Below are positions 1-5,878 of a DNA stretch of 5,878 nt, piece by piece. The stretch's first letter is position 1. Every line of letters starts with the position of its first letter. The stretch is from CAYVCG01 sp964449985 (GTDB taxonomy: Bacteria; Bacillota; Clostridia; Lachnospirales; WRAX01), in contig CAYVCG010000088.1 of assembly GCA_964449985.1 (NCBI GenBank), forward strand, positions 1-5,878, written 5' to 3'. The translations under genes and the position numbers were made by a program. The notes under the pieces are model-generated. The model was not told the DNA's origin. It searched no databases and saw only the letters and a program-made list of their open reading frames with translations.

Positions 1-113
1 TGCTCCTGTGTTATTCTGTATTTGCTTTTTTCAACAAAGTTCAAAACCGCCAGCAAAACGTTTAGTATAAGCAAAAATATTATAATTAAATTATTGACCT
101 TTTTAGCGTTCAT
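1..113 (-). CDS. yycI: YycI-like WalK regulatory membrane protein, N-terminal fragment cut by the window edge
   Basis: The first 37 codons are present; the rest lies beyond the left edge. The start is ATG at 113-111, with a GGAGTGA Shine-Dalgarno site nine bases upstream. The peptide begins MNAKKVNNLI and then has a strongly hydrophobic stretch (about residues 8-26, including IIIFLLILNVLLAVLNF), followed by a charged, polar segment. This is a single N-terminal membrane anchor with little cytoplasmic tail. The pattern of a few polar residues followed by an I/L-rich helix containing 'LILN' is typical of YycI. So is the position directly after walK and yycH. In Bacillus, YycI associates with YycH and WalK in the membrane and modulates kinase activity. 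The family call rests on context plus the anchor, because the diagnostic extracytoplasmic domain is not in view. An in-frame GTG four codons upstream is a less likely start because it overlaps the ribosome site. Confidence 0.72.
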   Translation of the reverse strand, partial: MNAKKVNNLIIIFLLILNVLLAVLNFVEKSKYRITQE

Positions 114-121
114 ATACTCGT

Positions 122-128
122 TCACTCC
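122..128 (-). promoter_or_regulatory. Ribosome binding site of the yycI-like gene
   Basis: On the minus strand GGAGTGA sits nine bases before the ATG at 113-111, inside the 37-base gap after yycH. It supports a real gene start at the truncated left edge and favours the ATG over the GTG that forms part of this same motif. Confidence 0.65.
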
Positions 129-150
129 GGTTGGATTGGATTATTTTGCA

Positions 151-1515
151 TTATGATGCAGGGGTTAGGGAAACCGAGCCATACATACCTATTTTCCAAT
201 ATAGTTTTAAAATCTGGGAATCATCTACCTTATAACAAATGGTTAATTCATCTATTGCCGCCGGATCGTAATACGTCGATTCCTCTCTTATTCCATTTAA
301 AAACTGAGAAGATACTGCGGCCATTGCCTGTTCTGCTAACTCATAGGTATATGCATAATGCTTATATTTTGTCACACGGTCATAGCTCACGGTAATTTCA
401 ACAGAGTGGGGCATACTAAGGCTTTGGCTGAGAATAAGCGGATAATCGTTAATAACAAAGTCAAAGAAAAATACCCAGGTTCCATCATCAGCGCTAGTAT
501 AATCCGATAGATAAAAATCACCGTCTATAGTAGAATCATTATTTATAAATTCAATAGCAGAGGAAAATGCAGAAGAAAACGTGCAGTTCGGTTTGGAATC
601 CACTGCTTTAAAGTTGTTGTATTCCAAAATGCCATCGGAATAATAGCGAACAACGGTGTTTTCGTCGCTAAATGTATAAACATCGTTTAGGTTGCTTGGC
701 CGCTTTAGGGCCGGGTTAGCAAAAAAAACGTCTATTTTCTTTTCTATTGTGCTATACAATATATTTCCGTTCTCCATATATGGATTTATAGATACAATAC
801 TGCTATACGTAAATGGATCAAAGTCCCATTTTGGCAGAAATACGTTTCCTGAAAACGCATCAAGGCCTTCAAGAACGCTTGAAGTATAATATAATTTATC
901 GTTATATACAGAGATGGACTGTATAGCGTTTAGCATTGCATTAGAATCACCTGATTTTACTAAATATTCATGGCATTCGTTCTCTGCGTTGTTTATAAAT
1001 AAAGCGCTTATTCCGCCGGATTCTAATGGAATAATAGCTATGCTGTCAAACTTATTAAATCTTGAAGACAACGTTGTCTTTTGTATGCGATAACACTCTG
1101 TGAATACGTCTGTAGGCATTGAAAATTTATATTCGGCGAGCATTATTTTATTTTGCAGGATTTCAGGCCAATTAACAGGGCCTGATTTTACGAATTCTCC
1201 ATATTCAAATAAACCTAAAATAACTTTGTCCATCTCATCTTTCTGGATTGATTTTTTAACGCCGGAATCGGTAATGATTTCGATATCAGAATATTTTATA
1301 AGGAATTTATTATCCCCTTCTCCGGCAATAATTCTATACGGCTTTATAGCTTTGGAAAGGTTTTCGCTGTTTATTGGGCTGGAGACGGGGCTGAAGAACG
1401 AATAAAAGAAATTTGTGTTAGAGCTTCCTCCGAACCATAGCTCGCTTATTTGAAAAAACGTCAACAATACCAGCGAAAAAATAACCAAACCTTTAATAAT
1501 GTTTTTGGTTTTCAT
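151..1515 (-). CDS. yycH: YycH-like regulator of the WalKR two-component system
   Basis: This 454-residue protein has one N-terminal membrane helix (about residues 8-26) after a short basic tail (MKTKNIIK). A long soluble region follows, expected to lie outside the membrane. Its length is close to that of Bacillus YycH, about 455 residues. Sequence is weakly conserved in this family. What I can match is the middle region (about 263-300), with 'FFANPALKRP' then 'YYSDGILEY', which resembles the YycH pattern of a 'F-x-D/N-P-x-x-x-R' segment followed by a 'Y-x-D-G-x-x-E-Y' strand. It follows walK by 30 bases and precedes the yycI-like gene by 37. The start is ATG at 1515-1513, with AAGGGTG (1521-1527) five bases upstream. 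In Bacillus, YycH works with YycI to restrain WalK; in Staphylococcus aureus the pair activates it. The direction of the effect here cannot be read from sequence. There are no catalytic motifs, as expected. Confidence 0.85.
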   Translation of the reverse strand: MKTKNIIKGLVIFSLVLLTFFQISELWFGGSSNTNFFYSFFSPVSSPINSENLSKAIKPYRIIAGEGDNKFLIKYSDIEIITDSGVKKSIQKDEMDKVILGLFEYGEFVKSGPVNWPEILQNKIMLAEYKFSMPTDVFTECYRIQKTTLSSRFNKFDSIAIIPLESGGISALFINNAENECHEYLVKSGDSNAMLNAIQSISVYNDKLYYTSSVLEGLDAFSGNVFLPKWDFDPFTYSSIVSINPYMENGNILYSTIEKKIDVFFANPALKRPSNLNDVYTFSDENTVVRYYSDGILEYNNFKAVDSKPNCTFSSAFSSAIEFINNDSTIDGDFYLSDYTSADDGTWVFFFDFVINDYPLILSQSLSMPHSVEITVSYDRVTKYKHYAYTYELAEQAMAAVSSQFLNGIREESTYYDPAAIDELTICYKVDDSQILKLYWKIGMYGSVSLTPAS

Positions 1516-1545
1516 AAAAACACCCTTTTTGCAACAAAGAAATTT

Positions 1546-3366
1546 TTACACAGAACGCGGAAAACGCAGAATCATAGTTGTTCCTTTGCCGAGTTCACTT
1601 GATGCAGAGATTTTTCCGCCATGAGCCTGCATGATCTCCTGTGCAATAGAAAGCCCTAGACCTGTTCCTCCCAAAGCTCTGGAACGAGCTTTATCAACAC
1701 GATAAAAACGTTCAAAGATGCGCCGGATATCTTCTTTTGGTATACCCATGCCGTTGTCTTTAACAAACACTTTATAAAATTTTTCATTGTCATGCGTATA
1801 TATTTTAATAGTGGAGCCTTCATTACTATATTTTATGGCATTGGATATAATATTGCCCAAAACCTGGCCTATCCTTGCAGAATCAATGTTTATTATCATA
1901 TCGTCGTCTGGTTCCTCAAAAATAAGCTCTTTTTTCTGTTTTTCGGCTGTGAGTATGTTTTGTTTTACTGTTTGCTTTATAAGCTGTTTAAGGCTTGTCT
2001 GCTGCATATCCAACACCATCTGATCGTTATCCAAACTGGATAATTCCAACAAATCTCGGACTATAAGCGTCATTCTATCTGTTTCTCCGGCAATGACCTC
2101 TAAAAAGTCTTTGGCGAGATGTTTCTGTTCGACAGCACCATCTAACAGTGTTTCTGTGTAGCTTTTTATCGTAGTAAGCGGTGTACGCATTTCGTGGGAA
2201 ACGTTTGCAACGAATTCTTTTCGCATATTGTCAAGCTTTTTGTGCTTCGTTATGTCCTGAAGAACAATAACTAGACCTTCAAGCTTGTTATCTTTGTTTT
2301 TATACGGATTAAAGCTGGCATCAATAAACTTATCACCCAATGATAGCGTTACGCCTTTAAAATTATCAATATCGTTTATAGAGAATTCAGTCGTGCCGGG
2401 AGCTAACACTTCCATCATTTCGTGAAGAGGGATTTCGTCAATGTTTTTTATATTAAGCAAATCCTGACTGACGGCGTTGGCATGGATAAGCGATCCGTTG
2501 TTATCATATGCCAAAACGCCATCCGTCATATTATACAATACAATTTCCATTTTGTTTTTTTCATTTTCCATATTTTCCATGGATCTTTGCAGTTCTTTGG
2601 CCATATTATTAAAGCTTTCGGAAAGCTGACCTATCTCGTCCTTCGAAGCTACTTCTATCTCCTGATAATTTCCTTGCGCAAGCTCTTTCGCCTTGCGGGT
2701 TAAAAGAGCTATAGGCCCGGTCAACGTGCTGGAAAATAAAATGCCGATTACGCCGGAAAGAAGTATAGCCAAAACAAGCGCCAGAGCGATTGTATTTGTC
2801 GTTTCGTTTATGCTTTTTAAAACGCTTTCAGCATCCATACGAACATAGATGACATACCTCATATTGCCTAAATCATCTTTAACAGGAGAGGCATACTCCA
2901 TCCATGTTCTGCTTCTTCCATTAATATCGCTATATTCACGGCCGGGTAGAAAGTTGGATTCTCCGGCCACGGCGTTTATAACTGCTGTGTTTTTGTATGT
3001 GGGGAGGTTAAATGTGTCCGATGTGGCTGTGGAAGCTATTGTTTTATATGTCCCGGCATCTATAATATTCCATTCTCGCTGTGAGTTTGTTACGGCTGCT
3101 TTAAGAGCGCGTTGAAAATATTCCTCAGGTGATTCGGCGTAGTCATCAAAGCCGCTTAGAGAAAGATTTTCAGACTGAGCCTCACTTGCTAAATAAACGT
3201 TAATTATATTTTCTTTTATATTATCGGCATCGGATTTAAGCTCGTTTTTAACCCGGGCTTCTTCATTCGTTTTGATTCTATAAATCATAAACGTTCCGCA
3301 CGAAACCATAACGATAAAAACCAGAGCAATATACATGATAACTAATCTCAGCTTAATACTTTTCAC
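1546..3366 (-). CDS. walK: WalK (YycG/VicK) membrane sensor histidine kinase
   Basis: This 606-residue kinase autophosphorylates and passes the phosphate to WalR. The order is: membrane helix 1 (about 8-29); extracytoplasmic, probably Cache/PAS-like region (30-190); membrane helix 2 (about 192-214); HAMP (215-266); cytoplasmic PAS (about 272-375); HisKA with the H box VSHEMRTP, so His391 is the phosphoacceptor; and HATPase_c. In the ATPase domain I see the N box NIISNAIKYS (Asn505, Asn509), the D box DNGMGIP (537-543), the F box FERFYRVD (551-558) and the G2 box GGTGLGLSI (566-574). All are intact. Length and architecture match Bacillus and Staphylococcus WalK. The start is GTG at 3366-3364; the next Met (residue 11) would remove part of the first helix, so the GTG is preferred. 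walR ends 23 bases upstream and yycH begins 30 bases downstream. Three of the four PAS residues that bind metal in S. aureus WalK appear replaced (Asn279, Gln370, Lys374). Confidence 0.95.
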   Translation of the reverse strand: MKSIKLRLVIMYIALVFIVMVSCGTFMIYRIKTNEEARVKNELKSDADNIKENIINVYLASEAQSENLSLSGFDDYAESPEEYFQRALKAAVTNSQREWNIIDAGTYKTIASTATSDTFNLPTYKNTAVINAVAGESNFLPGREYSDINGRSRTWMEYASPVKDDLGNMRYVIYVRMDAESVLKSINETTNTIALALVLAILLSGVIGILFSSTLTGPIALLTRKAKELAQGNYQEIEVASKDEIGQLSESFNNMAKELQRSMENMENEKNKMEIVLYNMTDGVLAYDNNGSLIHANAVSQDLLNIKNIDEIPLHEMMEVLAPGTTEFSINDIDNFKGVTLSLGDKFIDASFNPYKNKDNKLEGLVIVLQDITKHKKLDNMRKEFVANVSHEMRTPLTTIKSYTETLLDGAVEQKHLAKDFLEVIAGETDRMTLIVRDLLELSSLDNDQMVLDMQQTSLKQLIKQTVKQNILTAEKQKKELIFEEPDDDMIINIDSARIGQVLGNIISNAIKYSNEGSTIKIYTHDNEKFYKVFVKDNGMGIPKEDIRRIFERFYRVDKARSRALGGTGLGLSIAQEIMQAHGGKISASSELGKGTTMILRFPRSV

Positions 3367-3372
3367 GGTTAA

Positions 3373-3379
3373 CCCCCAC
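3373..3379 (-). promoter_or_regulatory. Unusual G-rich ribosome binding site of walK
   Basis: The minus strand reads GTGGGGG, six bases before the GTG start of walK. It lacks the central A of the usual GGAGG, so pairing with the anti-Shine-Dalgarno would need a G-U wobble. Together with a GTG start, this suggests weaker initiation than for walR, or coupling to walR translation 23 bases upstream. Confidence 0.55.
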
Positions 3380-3389
3380 TATAAAAAAA

Positions 3390-4088
3390 CTACTGTTTGG
3401 CAAAATAATATCCGACGCCCCGCTTTGTCATTATGTATTTCGGCGTTTCCGAATTATCTTCGACTTTAGAACGAAGGCGCCTAATAGTAACGTCAACAGT
3501 GCGAACATCGCCAAAATATTCATAACCCCAAACCTTCTCCAACAATGCTTCTCTTGAAAACACCTGTGAGCTTTGTAGCGCGAGAAATTTTATAAGCTCA
3601 AATTCCCTGTGTGTAAGCTCAATAAGCTCGCCCCTGCGCCTTAACTCATACTTATTGTTGTCAATTGTTATATCCCCGAACGTGAGTATTTCCTCCGGAG
3701 GCGTTGCTGGCGTATCAGTTCGCCTTATATTTGCCTTTATGCGTGCGATTAGCTCTTTATTGCTGAAAGGTTTTGTAACATAATCATCAGCGCCAAGCTC
3801 AAGACCCATGACCTTATCTGCCTCTTCGACTCTTGCAGTCAGCATTATTATCGGGGTTTGCAGCTTTGTGCGAATACGTTTGCATACCTCAAAGCCATCC
3901 ATTTTCGGCATCATAATATCCAATACAATTAAATCAGGCTTTTCGTTTAAAGCAAGATTGAGGCCATCCTCTCCGTCATAGGCGCACAAAACCTCAAACC
4001 CTTCTTTCTTGAGATTATAGGCAACTATATCCACGATTCTTTTCTCATCATCAACTATTAATATCCTTTTGTTTGGTGAAGCGCTCAT
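3390..4088 (-). CDS. walR: WalR (YycF/VicR) response regulator, OmpR family
   Basis: This 232-residue transcription factor is activated by WalK. The receiver domain (about 8-120) has the acidic pair Asp13/Asp14 in ILIVDDE, the phosphoacceptor Asp57 in LIVLDIMMPKMDG, Thr84 in MLTAR and Lys106 in VTKPF. A C-terminal winged helix (about 132-230) includes LTHREFELIKFLA, then VWGYEYFGDVRTVDVTIRRLR and the end RGVGYYF. The VWGYEYFGDVRTVDVT block is very characteristic of WalR and separates it from PhoP-like paralogues. In Firmicutes, WalR controls autolysin and other wall genes by binding paired TGT-A/T-A/T-A/T half-sites. The start is ATG at 4088-4086. A longer reading, 16 codons from a TTG at 4136, has no ribosome site and adds a tail foreign to the family, so it is not used. 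The stop is TAG, 23 bases before walK. glgA ends 62 bases upstream. Confidence 0.96.
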   Translation of the reverse strand: MSASPNKRILIVDDEKRIVDIVAYNLKKEGFEVLCAYDGEDGLNLALNEKPDLIVLDIMMPKMDGFEVCKRIRTKLQTPIIMLTARVEEADKVMGLELGADDYVTKPFSNKELIARIKANIRRTDTPATPPEEILTFGDITIDNNKYELRRRGELIELTHREFELIKFLALQSSQVFSREALLEKVWGYEYFGDVRTVDVTIRRLRSKVEDNSETPKYIMTKRGVGYYFAKQ

Positions 4089-4097
4089 AAAAATCAA

Positions 4098-4101
4098 CTC
4101 C
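4098..4101 (-). promoter_or_regulatory. Ribosome binding site that fixes the walR start
   Basis: The minus strand has GGAG followed by TTGATTTTT and then ATG, a nine-base spacing. The alternative TTG start 48 bases further upstream has no purine-rich motif before it. This supports the 232-residue WalR starting MSASPNKRIL. Confidence 0.6.
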
Positions 4102-4150
4102 AAATCGGTTGCTGCACAAAAGTAACCGCTTATCAAACGATAGCAGGTAC

Positions 4151-5602
4151 TTAACTATTTTTTAGCGAGGTATAGAGGTTAATGTATTTTTCTGCTGATT
4201 TCTTCCATGAGAAGTCCGCCTTCATTGCATTTCTGACGATATTGCTCCAGTCGTTTGAATAATACGTATCCAGCGCGCGATAAACTGCCCACATAAGGCC
4301 GCTGGACAAATAATGCTCGAAAACAAAGCCCGTTCCATCTTTTGCCTCAGGGCTATAGTGCTTGACAGTATCCGCAAGCCCGCCAGTTTTACGAACGACA
4401 GGAATCGTTCCGTATCTCATGGCGATTATTTGACCAAGGCCGCATGGTTCGAACAAGGAAGGCATAAGGAAGATATCGCTTCCTGCGTATATTTTCTGAG
4501 CCAGATCTTCATTAAACGTAATGTTTGCGCTGACTTTATCGGGATAACGGCCTTGCATATAACGGAATAGATGCTCATACCGGCCATCACCAGTTCCTAA
4601 AATAACAAGTTGGATATCCTTGGACATTAATTCATCCATTGCGCCTGCAATAAGATCCAGCCCCTTTTGGTCAACAAGCCTTGATATGACGGAAAACATA
4701 GGAACATCCTCACGAACAGGCAGGTTCAACATTTTTTGTAGCTCTGCTTTATTAACTTTCTTGCTTTCCAAATTTTCGACGCTGTAGTTGGCGAATATGC
4801 GCTTGTCTGTTTCAGGGTTATTGCTATCATAATCAATACCGTTTAGTATGCCGGATAACACATCCGCCCTACAGCGCAAAACGCCGTCCATTCCATAGCC
4901 AAAGCCAGGGGATTGGATTTCCAGCGAATATGTTTTGCTGACTGTGCTGACGGCATTTGAATATAAAACACCGGCTTTCATATAGCTTACTCCGCTATTA
5001 AATTCAAGCTGGCCGCCTGTATAATAGCCATCGTTTAAGTCAATATTACCCAAAATATCCCGCCAGAAGATGCCTTGATATTGCAGGTTATGAATTGTAT
5101 ACAAGGATTTCATATTAGAAAAGAAAAGGAATTTTTTATATATATCATTTAAATAAACAGGGCCAATACCTGTTTGCCAATCGTTAAAATGGATGATATC
5201 GGGCTTGAATTTTACAGTAAGCAAAAATTCTATAGCGGCTTTGGAAAAGAATGCAAAGCGCTCATAATCATCGCCATATCCATAAAACCCATCGCGACCG
5301 AAATAATAATCATTTTCTATCATATATGTTGGAACTTCTGCATCAAAAGTAAATACTGATGCGCTTTGTTTGCGCCAGCCTAAAGATACGTTAAAAGAGC
5401 CGATATATGATTGGTTGTTTATATATGCTTGGCGCAAAGTCCGGTATTTTGGAAAAACAACACGAACATCAACGCCATTCTTTTGCAGTTCCTTAGGAAG
5501 AGAGCCCACAACATCGCCAAGGCCTCCGCTCTTTGCATAAGGCGTTACCTCAGTGGACACGATCAACACTTTTAATTTGTTGTCGTCGTTTATATTAGAC
5601 AT
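4151..5602 (-). CDS. glgA: Glycogen synthase (ADP-glucose:alpha-1,4-glucan glucosyltransferase, GT5)
   Basis: The 483-residue enzyme transfers glucose from ADP-glucose to the non-reducing end of an alpha-1,4-glucan. The N-terminal GT5 domain has the signature KSGGLGDV (Lys24-Val31), preceded by VSTEVTPYA. It also has HFNDWQTG (138-145), YTIHNLQYQG (168-177) and GILNGIDYD (251-259). The C-terminal GT-B half has SRLVDQKGLDL (Arg308 and Lys313, ADP-glucose binding), LGTGDGRYE, and the loop PSLFEPCGLGQ (381-391) with catalytic-site Glu385. The TGGLADTV motif follows. Length agrees with E. coli GlgA (477), and the gene looks intact. The usual Trp after GIDYD is Asn261. The start is ATG at 5602-5600, with a strong GGAGGTT (5608-5614) five to six bases upstream. 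It is the first gene after a promoter at about 5696-5724. No glgC, glgD, glgB or glgP is within the window, so it is not in a visible glycogen cluster. Confidence 0.96.
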   Translation of the reverse strand: MSNINDDNKLKVLIVSTEVTPYAKSGGLGDVVGSLPKELQKNGVDVRVVFPKYRTLRQAYINNQSYIGSFNVSLGWRKQSASVFTFDAEVPTYMIENDYYFGRDGFYGYGDDYERFAFFSKAAIEFLLTVKFKPDIIHFNDWQTGIGPVYLNDIYKKFLFFSNMKSLYTIHNLQYQGIFWRDILGNIDLNDGYYTGGQLEFNSGVSYMKAGVLYSNAVSTVSKTYSLEIQSPGFGYGMDGVLRCRADVLSGILNGIDYDSNNPETDKRIFANYSVENLESKKVNKAELQKMLNLPVREDVPMFSVISRLVDQKGLDLIAGAMDELMSKDIQLVILGTGDGRYEHLFRYMQGRYPDKVSANITFNEDLAQKIYAGSDIFLMPSLFEPCGLGQIIAMRYGTIPVVRKTGGLADTVKHYSPEAKDGTGFVFEHYLSSGLMWAVYRALDTYYSNDWSNIVRNAMKADFSWKKSAEKYINLYTSLKNS

Positions 5603-5624
5603 AAATTAACCTCCGTATTTAAAC

Positions 5625-5644
5625 AGCGGAAAATGTTATCCGCT
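5625..5644 (-). promoter_or_regulatory. Stem-loop in the glgA leader, just before the ribosome site
   Basis: On the minus strand AGCGGA, an eight-base loop TAACATTT, then TCCGCT form a perfect 6-bp stem. It ends about ten bases upstream of the glgA Shine-Dalgarno site. No T-run follows, so it is not a terminator. It could stabilise the transcript or influence ribosome access; nothing in the sequence shows which. Confidence 0.45.
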
Positions 5645-5663
5645 AACCAAAAATGACCTATAG

Positions 5664-5694
5664 ATATAAATATAAAACTTGTTGATATTTATAT
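5664..5694. repeat. AT-only inverted repeat at the predicted glgA transcription start
   Basis: Two perfect 10-base arms (ATATAAATAT and ATATTTATAT) are separated by 11 bases (on the minus strand CAACAAGTTTT). The repeat begins just downstream of the -10 box and covers the expected +1 at about 5689. It might be an operator or a hairpin at the 5' end of the message. Arms made only of A and T arise readily by chance in such AT-rich DNA, so function is uncertain. Confidence 0.4.
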
Positions 5695-5695
5695 T

Positions 5696-5724
5696 ATAAT
5701 ACTATTATTTACAATTGTTATCAA
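5696..5724 (-). promoter_or_regulatory. Predicted sigma-A promoter of glgA
   Basis: The minus strand has TTGATA (5724-5719) as -35, a 17-base spacer, and TATTAT (5701-5696) as -10. Each hexamer differs from consensus at one position, and the spacing is ideal. The predicted start near 5689 gives a leader of about 87 bases. The spacer holds the palindrome ACAATTGT (5711-5718). This is the best promoter I see in the window and may also serve the wal genes. Confidence 0.65.
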
Positions 5725-5810
5725 GCCCTTTAAATTAAAGATTTATTCATAAGGAGAAGCTATTAATCCAATAATTTTGTAAAAAAGATTATGCAACCAT
5801 TTTTAAATAT

Positions 5811-5835
5811 AAAAAAAGAGAGGAAATGACCTCTC
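5811..5835 (-). terminator. Rho-independent terminator of an upstream minus-strand unit
   Basis: The minus strand reads GAGAGG, loop TCATTT, CCTCTC and then seven T residues (5817-5811). The 6-bp perfect stem with a T-tract is a standard intrinsic terminator. It points leftwards, so it closes a gene lying beyond the right edge and insulates the glgA promoter from it. A possible last 13 codons of such a gene (5878 down to a TGA at 5839-5837) can be read, but this is too short to call. The plus strand has no T-run after the stem, so the terminator is one-directional. Confidence 0.75.
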
Positions 5836-5878
5836 ATCAGGCTGTCGCAATTAAATATATCAATACGCACGCGCAATG

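Noticed and set aside
3383..3389. A run of seven T residues on the minus strand right after the walR stop, as a possible terminator.
   Set aside because: No GC-rich hairpin precedes it, and walK begins 23 bases after walR in the well-known operon order.
4089..4136. An N-terminal extension of WalR by 16 codons from a TTG at 4136.
   Set aside because: The TTG has no ribosome site, the added residues do not resemble any WalR, and the ATG at 4088 has GGAG upstream and gives the family length.
4089..4150. A walR-specific promoter or a glgA terminator in the 62-base gap, based on TTGATA near 4136, a TGCTATCGT near 4143, and a CGGTT/AACCG repeat.
   Set aside because: TTGATA has no -10 at the right distance, the extended -10-like motif has no -35, and the 5-bp repeat has a 13-base loop with no T-run.
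153..5359. Several plus-strand open frames of 61-101 codons inside yycH, walK and glgA.
   Set aside because: They lie antisense to well-supported genes, have no consistent ribosome sites, and read as typical shadow frames without recognisable domains.
5751..5757. AAGGAGA on the plus strand, a good Shine-Dalgarno match.
   Set aside because: No ATG, GTG or TTG lies at a usable distance, and stops follow soon, so there is no gene to serve.
5763..5876. A minus-strand frame open from the right edge for 37 codons, through the terminator.
   Set aside because: It would run through a clear stem-loop with T-tract and has low-complexity Phe/Lys-rich content. It is better explained as non-coding.
5826..5878. 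A plus-strand reading frame open to the right edge, beginning MTSHQAVAIKYINTHAQ.
   Set aside because: The purine-rich motif is only two bases from the ATG and overlaps the minus-strand terminator stem. With 17 codons there is no family signal.

Overview
The window reads as chromosomal DNA of a low-GC Firmicute, probably a member of the Clostridia. By eye it is about 40% GC with AT-rich spacers. The organism assignment is inferred from gene content, codon choice and Shine-Dalgarno sites, and no marker gene here fixes a genus. Every supported gene lies on the minus strand, so transcription runs from the right edge to the left edge.

From right to left: an intrinsic terminator (about 5811-5835) closes a transcription unit that lies outside the window. 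An AT-rich leader of roughly 200 bases follows, with a good sigma-A-type promoter and two inverted repeats. Next come glgA (glycogen synthase), then walR, walK, yycH and the first 37 codons of a yycI-like gene cut by the left edge. The spacers between successive genes are 62, 23, 30 and 37 bases. I see no intrinsic terminator in any of them.

The last four genes match the essential WalKR (YycGF) envelope two-component system. WalK is a membrane histidine kinase with an extracytoplasmic sensing region, HAMP, PAS and a catalytic core. WalR is its OmpR-type response regulator. YycH and YycI are single-pass membrane proteins that modulate WalK. In characterised Firmicutes this system adjusts autolysin and cell-wall metabolism genes to growth. 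glgA makes the alpha-1,4-glucan chain of glycogen from ADP-glucose.

The order glgA-walR-walK-yycH-yycI with short gaps leaves open that the wal genes are read partly from the glgA promoter, which would link carbon storage with wall control. This is inference from layout only. I did not find a new system here. The points most worth checking are the glgA-wal linkage, the loss of the Staphylococcus-type metal ligands in the WalK PAS domain, and the structured glgA leader.
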